Positions 1 through 7,840 are shown, counted from the first letter of the stretch. The stretch is 12,028 bases of DNA from an uncultured Bacilli bacterium (GCA_910578745.1 CAJTSN010000020.1:6862-18889); one strand, 5' to 3'. Notes: a model not told the origin generated them from the letters alone. Made by a program: numbers and translations.

Positions 1-1360
1 CTTTTTGCTCGGGTGGATTCATCAAACTATTTAACATTTCTTTCAAGGCGGCGATTTCAGCTTGTTGTTTAGCAATGGTTTCCTTTTGTGCTTCTAGCTC
101 TTGGCGCCTTTCTCGTGCTGCCTGTTCATTCGCTACCATAGTTTTTAATTTTTCCAATTCTTCTTTTTGTTTTTCTTGAATCAAATCATTCTTTTGTATT
201 TCTTCATCAAAATCTGCTTTCTCGTTTTCGAAAAGTAAAGCATCCACTTCATTAAAGAGTTCTGGTTCTATAAATTGTTGAAGAGAATGATCCTGCTTAA
301 GAAGATTCATTAAAACCATTTTATCTGTAATAAAGCGTGCACAAGATTTATCAAGTTGAATTGCTACAGAAGCAATCTGAAAATTATTTCGCAAAGAAGG
401 ATCTAAATCTTCAAATATATCTTTTCCACCTCTTTTTACAAATTCTAAGGCTAGATTAGGATTATAATTCAATGTTTCCTTTTTAAGTAAAGAAAGATTT
501 TTATAATTTCCTCCTTGATTTAAAAACAACATTAACATTTCTGGATTATTTTGAATATCGTTTCCAAAAAAGACGATGCTGTCTGGTTGCATTGTAATCA
601 TTTGAATAGTAATCTCTTTTTTTAGTTGAATAATTTCTGGATCTTTTGCATAATTTCCAATAAATGCCAAAACCTCTACAGCTCTTTTTAATAGATACGT
701 TCTATCGGTTTGCAATTTTCCAAGTATACCCTTTAATAAATTCTTTACAACTCTCACGTCAGATACCCAAGTTTTATCTACTAAAAAAATAGCATCTGGG
801 TATGTTTTTACAGCACTAGCAAGGATACCATATTGGTTTCTTAACTTCTCATTTAAGAGGCAGATATACTCTCCCGAAAAACCAACGCCTTCTAAAGCAA
901 CATCAAAATCATCATTAAATGCTTCTACAATACGTCTACGTAGTTCTTCTTCTATTTGTGGAATTTTAAAACTCAATAGGGCAAGAGATTTATGATTTAA
1001 GAAAAGGGACTCATTTATTGTTTCCTTTATTGTCTCCTTATTTAAAGTTCCTCCTTGCTTCAAGTATTTTTCAAGAATCTGTGGATTATTTTGAATTTTT
1101 TCATCATAACAATCCCATGTTTTTCCCCATCCTCGGTCCAAAAGAGCGCAAACAACATCCTCATCGCCATTTTGCAAGAAAAGAGCAATTTCACTTGTTA
1201 TATTTTCCTTGCTATTTTGAATTGCTTCTAAAACAATTTCCTTATCATGCCCATATTTCTTTAAATTTTCTAGATTTCCCGCTTTCACTTCTTGTAAAGC
1301 TTTATCTCTTTGTGCTTTTAATTTTTCCTGTTTCTTTTTTTCTAAATTGAATAAGCCCAT
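1..1360 (-). CDS. Repeat-containing coiled-coil protein of unknown function, C-terminus cut by window edge
   Basis: An uninterrupted frame of 453 codons runs from ATG at 1360 off the left edge, so the C-terminus is missing. GGGAGG lies 7 bases before the ATG, which fixes the start. There is no signal peptide or membrane segment, so it is probably cytoplasmic. Residues 1-30 are a charged helix. The body (about 35-375) is helical and built from repeat-like units. One segment occurs twice: residues 89-95 and 269-275 both begin IQNNP, and each is followed by a LKQGG or LNQGG motif, exactly 180 residues apart. Phrases such as DKEIVLEAIQNS and NNPEMLMLFL recall the DUF4116 type of helical repeat, but I cannot confirm membership. 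Residues about 385-447 are rich in Glu, Lys and Gln and look like a coiled coil that may support oligomerisation. It has its own promoter and is followed to the left by unseen sequence. I infer a scaffold or interaction protein; no enzymatic motif is visible and no function is assigned. Confidence 0.85.
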   Translation of the reverse strand, partial: MGLFNLEKKKQEKLKAQRDKALQEVKAGNLENLKKYGHDKEIVLEAIQNSKENITSEIALFLQNGDEDVVCALLDRGWGKTWDCYDEKIQNNPQILEKYLKQGGTLNKETIKETINESLFLNHKSLALLSFKIPQIEEELRRRIVEAFNDDFDVALEGVGFSGEYICLLNEKLRNQYGILASAVKTYPDAIFLVDKTWVSDVRVVKNLLKGILGKLQTDRTYLLKRAVEVLAFIGNYAKDPEIIQLKKEITIQMITMQPDSIVFFGNDIQNNPEMLMLFLNQGGNYKNLSLLKKETLNYNPNLALEFVKRGGKDIFEDLDPSLRNNFQIASVAIQLDKSCARFITDKMVLMNLLKQDHSLQQFIEPELFNEVDALLFENEKADFDEEIQKNDLIQEKQKEELEKLKTMVANEQAARERRQELEAQKETIAKQQAEIAALKEMLNSLMNPPEQK

Positions 1361-1395
1361 TTTTCTTCCTCCCAAAATTCTTTTTTATTATTCCC

Positions 1396-1425
1396 ATTTT
1401 ACCACAAATCAACAAATTTTTACAA
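1396..1425 (-). promoter_or_regulatory. Promoter of the left-edge repeat protein
   Basis: On the minus strand TTGTAA (1420-1425) and TAAAAT (1396-1401) are 18 bases apart. TGG directly precedes the -10, giving the extended -10 form TGGTAAAAT. The -10 lies about 36 bases upstream of the ATG at 1360, leaving room for the ribosome binding site. The rest of 1361-1582 shows nothing further. Confidence 0.6.
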
Positions 1426-1582
1426 TATTTCATGGATAATAATGTACACCTAAATGTAAATAAACCATATCCAAATCCTTTTTCACTGAAATTCGAGTTT
1501 AAAAGACTATCCTCCTTTTTTCATTATAGTGCTGATGAATTGATCATAGGAGTTCTAATACGTAAGAAAAGATATTGTAAAG

Positions 1583-1610
1583 AAAAAAAGAAAGTTTCAT
1601 TATTCTTTCT
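1583..1610 (-). terminator. Rho-independent terminator of the unknown two-gene unit
   Basis: On the minus strand the 6-bp stem AGAAAG/CTTTCT (1605-1610 with 1589-1594) encloses a 10-base loop and runs straight into a T run (1583-1589). It begins 17 bases after the stop codon of the small coiled-coil gene. The stem is AT-rich and so only moderately strong, but placement and tail are right. Confidence 0.6.
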
Positions 1611-1626
1611 AAACGCTAAAGAATTT

Positions 1627-2055
1627 TTAACGCACCTTCCCAGCATTCCTATCCATAGTATTCTCATTTTGTATTGGATTTATGAAAGAGGCAGGACTAC
1701 TTACTTTACTCCCTATCTGTTCCATATTCGTAGTTAATGGCGTTTGCATAGCACTTGATGTTTGTGGAACTGGTTCATATTGATTCCTTTGGCTCATCAA
1801 TTGTTGTAACTTTCCTTGATAAACTTGTATTTGAGCAATACATTCCATTCTTTGACGTAATAAATTTTGTCTAGAAACTTCTAATCTCCTGACTACATTG
1901 ACTAAGTCTCCTTTATACCCTTGTCGCATTTGAAAATTGCCCTCTGCATCTAATGCAACTGCTCGATAAAATTCTCCTTTTTCCATTTTATTACTTAAAT
2001 TAAGAAAGTCCTTTCCTAACATAACTAGTTTTTCATTCGTACTTACTAAAAGCAT
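1627..2055 (-). CDS. Small coiled-coil protein of unknown function; 5' end interrupted by in-frame TAG
   Basis: Codes for 142 residues from ATG at 2055. No family is recognised. Residues about 1-90 are predicted helical with heptad-like hydrophobic spacing; 45-90 is rich in Gln, Arg and Leu and looks like a coiled coil. Residues 92-142 are Pro, Ser, Thr, Asn and Gln rich and probably disordered. There is no signal peptide or membrane segment. The start is the oddity. The ATG at 2055 has no convincing ribosome binding site. An in-frame ATG at 2094 does have one, but the frame from it hits TAG at codon 6 (2077-2079) and then continues open into this gene. Either the gene lost its original start through a nonsense mutation, with translation now restarting at 2055, or the protein always begins late. 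It follows the membrane-protein gene (stop at 2126) by about 31 bases and is probably co-transcribed with it, so the two products may work together. Possible pseudogene. Confidence 0.6.
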   Translation of the reverse strand: MLLVSTNEKLVMLGKDFLNLSNKMEKGEFYRAVALDAEGNFQMRQGYKGDLVNVVRRLEVSRQNLLRQRMECIAQIQVYQGKLQQLMSQRNQYEPVPQTSSAMQTPLTTNMEQIGSKVSSPASFINPIQNENTMDRNAGKVR

Positions 2056-2076
2056 TTGTTCTAGCTCAATTAATGA

Positions 2077-2104
2077 CTATATTTTTTCTAACATAATCTC
2101 CCTC
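2077..2104 (-). other. Ribosome binding site, ATG and in-frame amber codon upstream of the small coiled-coil gene
   Basis: On the minus strand GAGGGAG (2098-2104) is followed by ATG (2092-2094), four sense codons (Leu, Glu, Lys, Ile) and TAG (2077-2079). The same frame then runs Ser-Leu-Ile-Glu-Leu-Glu-Gln into the ATG at 2055 with no further stop. The short peptide continues the helical, leucine-spaced character of the downstream protein, so the 2094 start looks like the ancestral one. A single C-to-T change (CAG to TAG) would explain the interruption. Confidence 0.65.
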
Positions 2105-2125
2105 TTTCTTCTTATATATATTTGA

Positions 2126-3073
2126 CTATTTACAAATATACTCCGATTCATATATTAATTTAATGTCGGTGCTATTATAATCTAATAATTGAATTACATC
2201 GTTTTCATTTTTAGAATTCACTAAAATCGTATGCTCTTCTTCTGTTTCATTCTTTTTCCTTAACTTATTAAAAAGATAAGTTGTTGTTTCTGTATATTTC
2301 TTTTGATCTTCATCTATACTGGATTGAAATAAGCGACCACTAATGTTTTCTTTCTCTGGATTTGCATTTACTTCCTTAAACGTATTATAAGCCTCCTCCG
2401 TATCAAAAGTATATACAAATGTATCTTCTAATTTTGTGATAATTCCTTTTTTGAAATCATATTTTTTTGTATTTAAAATTTTTGCGTGGTAGTATTCGTT
2501 ATAGGTTTCATTCGTACATTCTAAAGATGTTTTCATCTTCTCATTTCTATAGTATAAAACGAAAAGTAAAATGATGCCTTCCACAAAAATAGCAAGAAGC
2601 AACATCCAAGGAATTTTAGTTTTCTTCGCAAGCGGAGGAATTTCCATAGATGTAGCTTCATTTTCTTTCTTTTTTTTCTTCTGGTTCTTTTTTTTATCTA
2701 ATGGAATCTCATTTTCTATTGATATTTTTTGTGCTATAGGGTTGACAAGACTTTTTGAAAAAGATAACTCCTCCTTTTGTTTTCCCACGATGTTCAAACG
2801 TTTATTTCTATCCTCTATTGGTCTTTGCAACCGTTCTTCTTCGGTATACTGTTCTTTTGGCATTGCCCTATTTTGTCCATTTTTATTTAAATTTGGAATG
2901 GGGGCCATATTATCTTGGTATTTAATTTTTGTTTCATTAAATTTTTCAGAATTGTACTTTTGGAATTGTACATTTTGAGAAATCCCTTGTTTTTTTATAG
3001 GCTCCTTATAGGGAGGACGACTACCTAAATTTGGAACTTTCTTTGGTTCTAAATTTTTGTTCCAGTTATCCAT
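2126..3073 (-). CDS. Bitopic membrane protein with lysine-rich cytoplasmic region and extracellular domain, function unknown
   Basis: A 315-residue protein. Its ATG at 3073 follows AGGAGG by 6 bases. Residues 1-150 are hydrophilic, rich in Lys, Asn, Gln and Pro, and likely disordered. They include a poly-lysine patch at about 127-136, encoded by two runs of eight A (coding strand). One membrane helix covers about 155-174. The positive charge just before it predicts an N-in, C-out topology, so residues 178-315 should be outside the cell. The outer part alternates short strands and helices, and holds two cysteines, C186 soon after the membrane and C314 next to last, which could form a disulfide. 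Its layout loosely recalls small extracellular domains of the YehR/DUF1307 kind, but this is a guess. It heads a unit with the small coiled-coil gene downstream. The stop codon is TAG. No function can be assigned from sequence. Confidence 0.8.
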   Translation of the reverse strand: MDNWNKNLEPKKVPNLGSRPPYKEPIKKQGISQNVQFQKYNSEKFNETKIKYQDNMAPIPNLNKNGQNRAMPKEQYTEEERLQRPIEDRNKRLNIVGKQKEELSFSKSLVNPIAQKISIENEIPLDKKKNQKKKKKENEATSMEIPPLAKKTKIPWMLLLAIFVEGIILLFVLYYRNEKMKTSLECTNETYNEYYHAKILNTKKYDFKKGIITKLEDTFVYTFDTEEAYNTFKEVNANPEKENISGRLFQSSIDEDQKKYTETTTYLFNKLRKKNETEEEHTILVNSKNENDVIQLLDYNSTDIKLIYESEYICK

Positions 3074-3093
3074 ACTCTACCTCCTTATTTATT

Positions 3094-3122
3094 ATTTTAT
3101 CATAAAAATGGGTATTTAACCA
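3094..3122 (-). promoter_or_regulatory. Promoter of the membrane-protein unit
   Basis: On the minus strand TAAAAT (3094-3099) is preceded by TGA, forming the extended -10 TGATAAAAT, about 21 bases upstream of the ATG. The -35 at 17 bases spacing (TGGTTA, 3117-3122) is poor, as is common for extended -10 promoters. The remaining 3123-3325 is AT-rich with no further clear element. Confidence 0.5.
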
Positions 3123-3325
3123 CTGTTTACTAAAAAGAACGAAAATTAGTGTAAATAGAGATTCTACATTTGATACCATTATGATACATAACAATATTTT
3201 TTATTTCACTGCCATTTTTATACATTTTTCTTAACACTTCTATAGAATAGCTTTATTTACTATTTGTATTTAAAAATTCGTATTTTTCTAAATTTTTTCC
3301 CAAATTTATTTGCATTTTTCTCATC

Positions 3326-3349
3326 AAAAAACAGATTATTAAAAATCTG
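3326..3349 (-). terminator. Terminator of the MarR-ABC exporter operon, possibly bidirectional
   Basis: CAGATT (3332-3337) pairs with AATCTG (3344-3349) around a 6-base loop. On the minus strand the hairpin is followed by six T (3326-3331), and it lies 10 bases past the stop of the second ABC gene. On the plus strand the stem is followed shortly by a T run (3352-3357), so it could also stop plus-strand transcripts. Confidence 0.75.
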
Positions 3350-3359
3350 CATTTTTTAT

Positions 3360-5177
3360 TTACACTGTCTCAAACTGTGAATTATAAAGCTTTGCATAAA
3401 ATCCACCTTTTTCCAATAATTCCTCATGTGTACCCTGTTCAATAATATCTCCATGATCCATAACCAAAATTAAGTCTGCATTTCGAATTGTCGATAAGCG
3501 GTGCGCTATAATGAAAGTTGTTCTTCCTTTCATAACTTCATCCATAGCATTTTGAATTAAAACTTCGGTTCTCGTATCAACACTACTTGTAGCTTCATCT
3601 AAAATCAAAATACGTGGATCAGAAAGAATCGTTCTTGCAATGGTTAAAAGTTGTTTTTGACCACCAGAAATATTGTTTGACTCCTCATTTAATTCCATAT
3701 TATAGCCATCGGATAATGTTTGAATAAAATGGTGTACATGTGCGGCTTTGGCAGCCTCGATAACCTCATCATCTGTGGCATCAAGCCGTCCATAGCGCAA
3801 ATTCTCCATAATTGTACCTGAAAATAACCATGTATCTTGTAACACCATACCAAATAGATTTTTAAATGTTTCATCATCTAGATTGTTAATATCGACTCCA
3901 TCTATTTTAATAGAACCTTTCTTTATTCTGTAAAAACGTAATAACAATTTCACAATCGTCGTTTTTCCAGCTCCAGTTGGTCCCACAATAGCAATTTTAG
4001 AACCTGCCTTTATCTTTGCGTTAAAATCATGAATAATCGTATTTTCATCATATCCAAAAGAAACATTCTTAAATTCTACATTTCCTTTTGGATTTTTTAG
4101 AGAAATGGGATTTTCTACTTTTGGCATTTCCTGCTCTTCTAAGAATTCAAAGACCCTCTCTGCAGAGGCCACCATCGATTGAATCATATTTGATACTTGC
4201 GCTAATTGAGCAATTGGTTGTGTAAACTCTTTATTATATTGAATAAAAGACTGTATATTTCCAACAGTAATACGTCCTTTAATGGCATAATAACCCCCTA
4301 ATATAGCAACCATAACATACCCAATATTGCCAATAAAATTCATAATTGGATGCATCATACCTGATAAAAATTGACTCTTCCATCCTGTTTCATATAATTT
4401 TTGATTGTTTTCATTAAATTCTTCTAACATTTTCTCTTCAGCATTAAAAGCTTTAATTACTGTATATCCAGAATACATTTCTTCAACATTTCCATTGACA
4501 TGACCTAAATATTCTTGTTGATTCTTAAAATGTTTTTGTGATTTGGAAACGACTAAGGAAACGATGATTCCTGAAATAGGAAGAATAATGAGAGAAACAA
4601 TTGTCATCATAAAATTAATCGAAAACATCATAGCAAGAACACCAATAATCGTTGTAATCGATGTAACTAGTTGTGTTGCTGTTTGATTTAAACTTTGTGA
4701 TAAAGTATCAATATCATTTGTAATTACAGATAGGACTTCTCCATTTGTTTTTTTATCAAAGTAAGAAAATGGCAATCGATGAATTTTATCACTTAATTCA
4801 TTTCTTAAATTAAAAGTTAATTTTTGTGAAACACCTGACATAATAAATCCTTGAATATAAGAGAAAATAGCACTCACAATATATAAGCATAACAAGAAGA
4901 TTAAAATTTCTCCTATTTTAGAAAAATTAATTCCGGATCCCCCACTGATTTTGCTCACTAAACCATTAAAGAGTTCTGTGGTTGCATTTCCAAGAATTTT
5001 TGGACCTATAATCGAAAAGATAGTAGAACCAATTGCAAAAGCGATGACCAAAAACAAGGATACTTTATATTTTGAAACATAGACGAGAAGTTTCTTCAAT
5101 GTTCCTTTAAAATCTTTCGCTTTTTCCACCACTCTTGGTCCTGGACCATGCATAGGTGCTTTTGGTTTATTACTCAT
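3360..5177 (-). CDS. ABC exporter half-transporter, consensus (catalytic) subunit
   Basis: A 605-residue half-exporter. I start it at ATG 5177 because AGGAGG lies 9 bases upstream; an in-frame ATG at 5231 lies inside the preceding gene and lacks this support. The N-terminus (M-S-N-K-P-K..GPGPR) is followed by a six-helix membrane domain (about 35-330) and a nucleotide-binding domain (about 365-605). Motifs: Walker A GPTGAGKTT 399-407 with K405, Q-loop Q447, signature NISGGQ 502-507, Walker B ending D527-E528 with the catalytic Glu present, D-loop SSVD 531-534, switch His H559. All catalytic residues are intact. It overlaps the upstream ABC gene by 8 bases (ATGAGTAA), so translation is probably coupled and the two should form a heterodimer of the LmrCD/BmrCD/TM287-288 type. 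The likely role is ATP-driven export of drugs, lipids or peptides across the cytoplasmic membrane. The substrate cannot be read from sequence. Confidence 0.93.
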   Translation of the reverse strand: MSNKPKAPMHGPGPRVVEKAKDFKGTLKKLLVYVSKYKVSLFLVIAFAIGSTIFSIIGPKILGNATTELFNGLVSKISGGSGINFSKIGEILIFLLCLYIVSAIFSYIQGFIMSGVSQKLTFNLRNELSDKIHRLPFSYFDKKTNGEVLSVITNDIDTLSQSLNQTATQLVTSITTIIGVLAMMFSINFMMTIVSLIILPISGIIVSLVVSKSQKHFKNQQEYLGHVNGNVEEMYSGYTVIKAFNAEEKMLEEFNENNQKLYETGWKSQFLSGMMHPIMNFIGNIGYVMVAILGGYYAIKGRITVGNIQSFIQYNKEFTQPIAQLAQVSNMIQSMVASAERVFEFLEEQEMPKVENPISLKNPKGNVEFKNVSFGYDENTIIHDFNAKIKAGSKIAIVGPTGAGKTTIVKLLLRFYRIKKGSIKIDGVDINNLDDETFKNLFGMVLQDTWLFSGTIMENLRYGRLDATDDEVIEAAKAAHVHHFIQTLSDGYNMELNEESNNISGGQKQLLTIARTILSDPRILILDEATSSVDTRTEVLIQNAMDEVMKGRTTFIIAHRLSTIRNADLILVMDHGDIIEQGTHEELLEKGGFYAKLYNSQFETV

Positions 5178-7389
5178 GTTCCAATTCCTCCTTTGAAAGT
5201 TGTGATAAAGCAATTTCTTTATACACAGCACAGTTTTTCATAAGTTCTTCGTGATTTCCGATTCCAACAACATTTCCTTGATCAAGAACTACAATTTGAT
5301 CAGCATGAAGAATTGTACTAATTCGTTGAGCAACTATAAAAATAGTACTATTCTTCGTTTCTTTTGCAAGTTCTTTTCGTAATTTATGATCTGTTTTATA
5401 ATCAAGTGCAGAGAAAGAATCATCAAAAATATAGATTTCTGGATTTGTAGCAATCGCTCTAGCAATCGATAATCTCTGTTTCTGTCCACCAGATACATTG
5501 GTTCCACCTTGGCTAATTTCACTGTCGTATTGATCCTCTTTTTCACTGATGAATTCCTCTGCCTGGCTAATCTTAGCTGCTTTATATAAATCTTCTTCTG
5601 AACCCTTTTGATTTCCAAATAAAATATTTGACTTAATCGTTCCAGAAAATAACATTCCCTTTTGTGGTACATATCCGATTTTAGCACGTAAATCTTCTAA
5701 TTTTACATCACGAATGTCCACACCATCTATTAATATTTTTCCACCTGTTACATCAAAGAATCTTGGAATCAAATTGATAAGTGTTGATTTACCACTTCCG
5801 GTTGAACCAATAAATGCTGTGGTTGTTCCCTTTGTTGCTTTAAACGAAATGTTTGATAAAATGTCTTCTTCAGCATCTGGATATCTAAAATATACATCCT
5901 TAAATTCAACCGTTCCTTTCATACTCTCATCAAATTCTTTTGTTTCTTTTTTATTTTTAACGGAAATATCTTTGTTTAAAACTTCTGCCACCCGTTTTAA
6001 TGAAATCCAAGCTCTTGGTAACATAATCGATACCATAGAAATCATCAAGAAAGACATAATAATCTGCATTGTATAAGTAATGAAAGCCATCAAGTCACCG
6101 ACTTGCATCGTTCCTAAATCCACCTTTTTAGCGCCAACCCAAATAATCAAAATACTAACGCCATTCATAATAAACATCATTGTTGGCATCATAATTGTCA
6201 TTAAACGATTGACAAACAAATTTGTCTTTGTTAAGTCCATATTCGCATTTTCAAAACGTTTTTTCTCATGTTTTTCTGTTTTGAAGGCCCGAATAACAGA
6301 AAGTCCTGTAAGTATCTCACGAGAGACTAGATTTAATTTGTCAACCAATTTTTGTACTCGTTGAAACTTTGGAAGAGCAAAAGCAAATAAAGTAATGACC
6401 AAACTTAAAATTAGACCTACCGCAAGCGCAATAACCCAAGCCATAGAACTTCCACTTACTTTTGTAATCGCTCCAAAACCTAAAATAGGTGCATAGATTA
6501 AAATACGAAGAACCATAACCACTAACATTTGAATTTGTTGAATATCATTCGTTGATCTTGTAATTAAAGATGCCTGTGAAATTTCTGTAAATTCTTTACT
6601 TGAAAAATCCATGACTTTATGAACTACACTGCTTCTTAAGTCACGCGCTAAACGTGAACCAATTTGAGCGGATAGAAAAGTCACTAAAATGGCGAGAATC
6701 ATAATTAGAAAAGCGAGACCAACCATACGAAGTCCTTTATCAAACAAATAAGAAAGCTGTATTTTGTCTAAATCGACATCCAATTTTTTGTATTCAGCAT
6801 TTACACTTTGTACTGCCATTTGATCTAAAATCGAATCGGGCATTTCTTCTAAAGAAGAAGTCACTTCTTTAAACATCTCTTTTTTATCTTCATCACTCAT
6901 AAAAGAAAATACTTGGTATATGTCTGTGACTCCTTGTGCATTTTCTAAAATTTGCTTTTTCATCTCTTGTGCTTCTTTAGTATCCTGTTCTAAATTCATT
7001 ATCATAATTAAAGGAATCTTTATAGCATCTTCGATTTCTTCTGTATTTTCCTTTAATCGATAAATAGCCTTTTTTTCTAATATAGGATACTTCTTTAAAT
7101 AAGTTTCATAATCCTTATCACTTAAAGTTTCCCTACTTATTTTTTCATAGGCCTCTTCTAAAATAGAAACATCGCTTTGAATCATAAGAGCCTTCAAATG
7201 ATCATACGTTTCTATTTGTATAGCTTCTGGAACATGTGTTTCAATACCTCCTTGTTGAATTCCTATATTCACAATCTTAGATGTATAATCAGGAAGCATC
7301 AAATCACACTTTGCCTGTAAATATAATAGACCAACCACCAATACAATTGGTAGCCATAATTTTTTTAATATTTTACCTATTTTTTTCAT
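5170..7389 (-). CDS. ABC exporter half-transporter, degenerate-site subunit with large extracellular insertion
   Basis: A 739-residue partner of the downstream ABC gene, longer than the usual 570-620. AAAGGAG lies 9 bases before ATG 7389. A first membrane helix (about 11-31) is followed by roughly 185 mostly hydrophilic, helix-rich residues (about 33-218) before the second helix (about 222-241). This stretch is predicted extracellular and accounts for the extra length. The remaining helices run to about 455 and the nucleotide-binding domain from about 490. Motifs: Walker A GSTGSGKST 528-536, Q-loop Q576, signature NVSGGQ 631-636. Walker B ends D656-D657, with Asp in place of the catalytic Glu, and the switch position is Q688 in place of His. 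Its own ATP site should therefore be degenerate, while its signature motif completes the active site of the partner. The gene overlaps the MarR regulator gene by 17 bases, so all three are one transcript. Confidence 0.93.
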   Translation of the reverse strand: MKKIGKILKKLWLPIVLVVGLLYLQAKCDLMLPDYTSKIVNIGIQQGGIETHVPEAIQIETYDHLKALMIQSDVSILEEAYEKISRETLSDKDYETYLKKYPILEKKAIYRLKENTEEIEDAIKIPLIMIMNLEQDTKEAQEMKKQILENAQGVTDIYQVFSFMSDEDKKEMFKEVTSSLEEMPDSILDQMAVQSVNAEYKKLDVDLDKIQLSYLFDKGLRMVGLAFLIMILAILVTFLSAQIGSRLARDLRSSVVHKVMDFSSKEFTEISQASLITRSTNDIQQIQMLVVMVLRILIYAPILGFGAITKVSGSSMAWVIALAVGLILSLVITLFAFALPKFQRVQKLVDKLNLVSREILTGLSVIRAFKTEKHEKKRFENANMDLTKTNLFVNRLMTIMMPTMMFIMNGVSILIIWVGAKKVDLGTMQVGDLMAFITYTMQIIMSFLMISMVSIMLPRAWISLKRVAEVLNKDISVKNKKETKEFDESMKGTVEFKDVYFRYPDAEEDILSNISFKATKGTTTAFIGSTGSGKSTLINLIPRFFDVTGGKILIDGVDIRDVKLEDLRAKIGYVPQKGMLFSGTIKSNILFGNQKGSEEDLYKAAKISQAEEFISEKEDQYDSEISQGGTNVSGGQKQRLSIARAIATNPEIYIFDDSFSALDYKTDHKLRKELAKETKNSTIFIVAQRISTILHADQIVVLDQGNVVGIGNHEELMKNCAVYKEIALSQLSKEELEHE

Positions 7390-7813
7390 TTTGTTGCACT
7401 CCTTTCAAACTATCTCTTACACGGATTAAATAACTACATATATTGTTTTTTTCTTCCTCTGTAAAAAGGTGGCTATAGTATTCACATTCTTGTTTTTTTA
7501 ACTCCGTTATCTTATCATATGTTTCTTTGCCTAAATGGGTCGTATATAAATGATACATTCGTTTATCCTTCTCATCTTTTTTTCTACAAATATAACCCGC
7601 TTGTTCCATTCGTTGAATAGCCCTTGCAATCGTTGAAGATTTCTTTTTGGTGTGTGAGACTAATTCACTTTGAATTCCACCTTCATGATGAATAATATAC
7701 CCTAATATAATTTCCTGTCCCGGATATAGTCCTATCTCTTGTAACTTCATATAATTTTTTTGAAAATTCAAAAGAAGAATCTCTTCAAAAACTTGTTCCA
7801 TGCTCCTTTTCAT
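7373..7813 (-). CDS. MarR-family transcriptional regulator of the ABC exporter operon
   Basis: A 146-residue protein, typical MarR length. The ATG at 7813 follows GGAGG by 4 bases, a short but usable spacing; a second in-frame ATG at 7801 (residue 5) is less well placed. Helices at both ends should form the dimer interface. The winged helix-turn-helix lies at about 46-90: IQSELVSHT as the first helix, KKSSTIARAIQRMEQAGYI as the recognition helix region, and a wing containing KKDEKDKRMYHLY with the D-x-R arrangement usual in the family. MarR proteins usually repress their own operon and are released by a small ligand. Here the gene is first in the operon with two exporter subunits, and an inverted repeat overlaps the transcription start, so autorepression relieved by an exporter substrate is the natural inference. 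The ligand is unknown. Confidence 0.92.
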   Translation of the reverse strand: MKRSMEQVFEEILLLNFQKNYMKLQEIGLYPGQEIILGYIIHHEGGIQSELVSHTKKKSSTIARAIQRMEQAGYICRKKDEKDKRMYHLYTTHLGKETYDKITELKKQECEYYSHLFTEEEKNNICSYLIRVRDSLKGVQQNEKNR

Positions 7814-7824
7814 AATTCCTCCAA

Positions 7825-7840
7825 TAGTTAGCCAACTAAC
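7825..7840. promoter_or_regulatory. Candidate MarR operator (inverted repeat)
   Basis: GTTAG (7827-7831) and CTAAC (7836-7840) form an exact inverted repeat with a 4-base centre. TAGTT (7825-7829) and AACTA (7834-7838) form a second, overlapping exact repeat. The site starts directly downstream of the -10 box and ends before the ribosome binding site, so a bound dimer would block transcription. That the operon's own MarR protein binds here is inference. Confidence 0.6.

Noticed and set aside
1432..1737. Plus-strand open frame of 101 codons
   Set aside because: No ribosome binding site before its ATG, composition unlike the real genes, and it overlaps the terminator and the coiled-coil gene on the other strand.
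2077..2128. Genome-wide amber (TAG) reassignment
   Set aside because: TAG ends the membrane-protein and thioredoxin-like genes at natural positions, the latter followed by a terminator, so TAG appears to be an ordinary stop.
2571..2978. Plus-strand open frame of 135 codons, Phe and Ser rich
   Set aside because: It is the antisense reading of the lysine-rich membrane-protein gene; the Phe runs are the complement of Lys codons, and there is no ribosome binding site.
3123..3325. Possible riboswitch or RNA gene in the intergenic region
   Set aside because: Only AT-rich sequence without stable stems or a recognisable conserved core was seen apart from the exporter terminator.
5178..5231. 18-residue longer N-terminus for the second ABC subunit
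   Set aside because: The upstream ATG lies inside the first ABC gene without a ribosome binding site, while ATG 5177 has AGGAGG and the typical coupled overlap.
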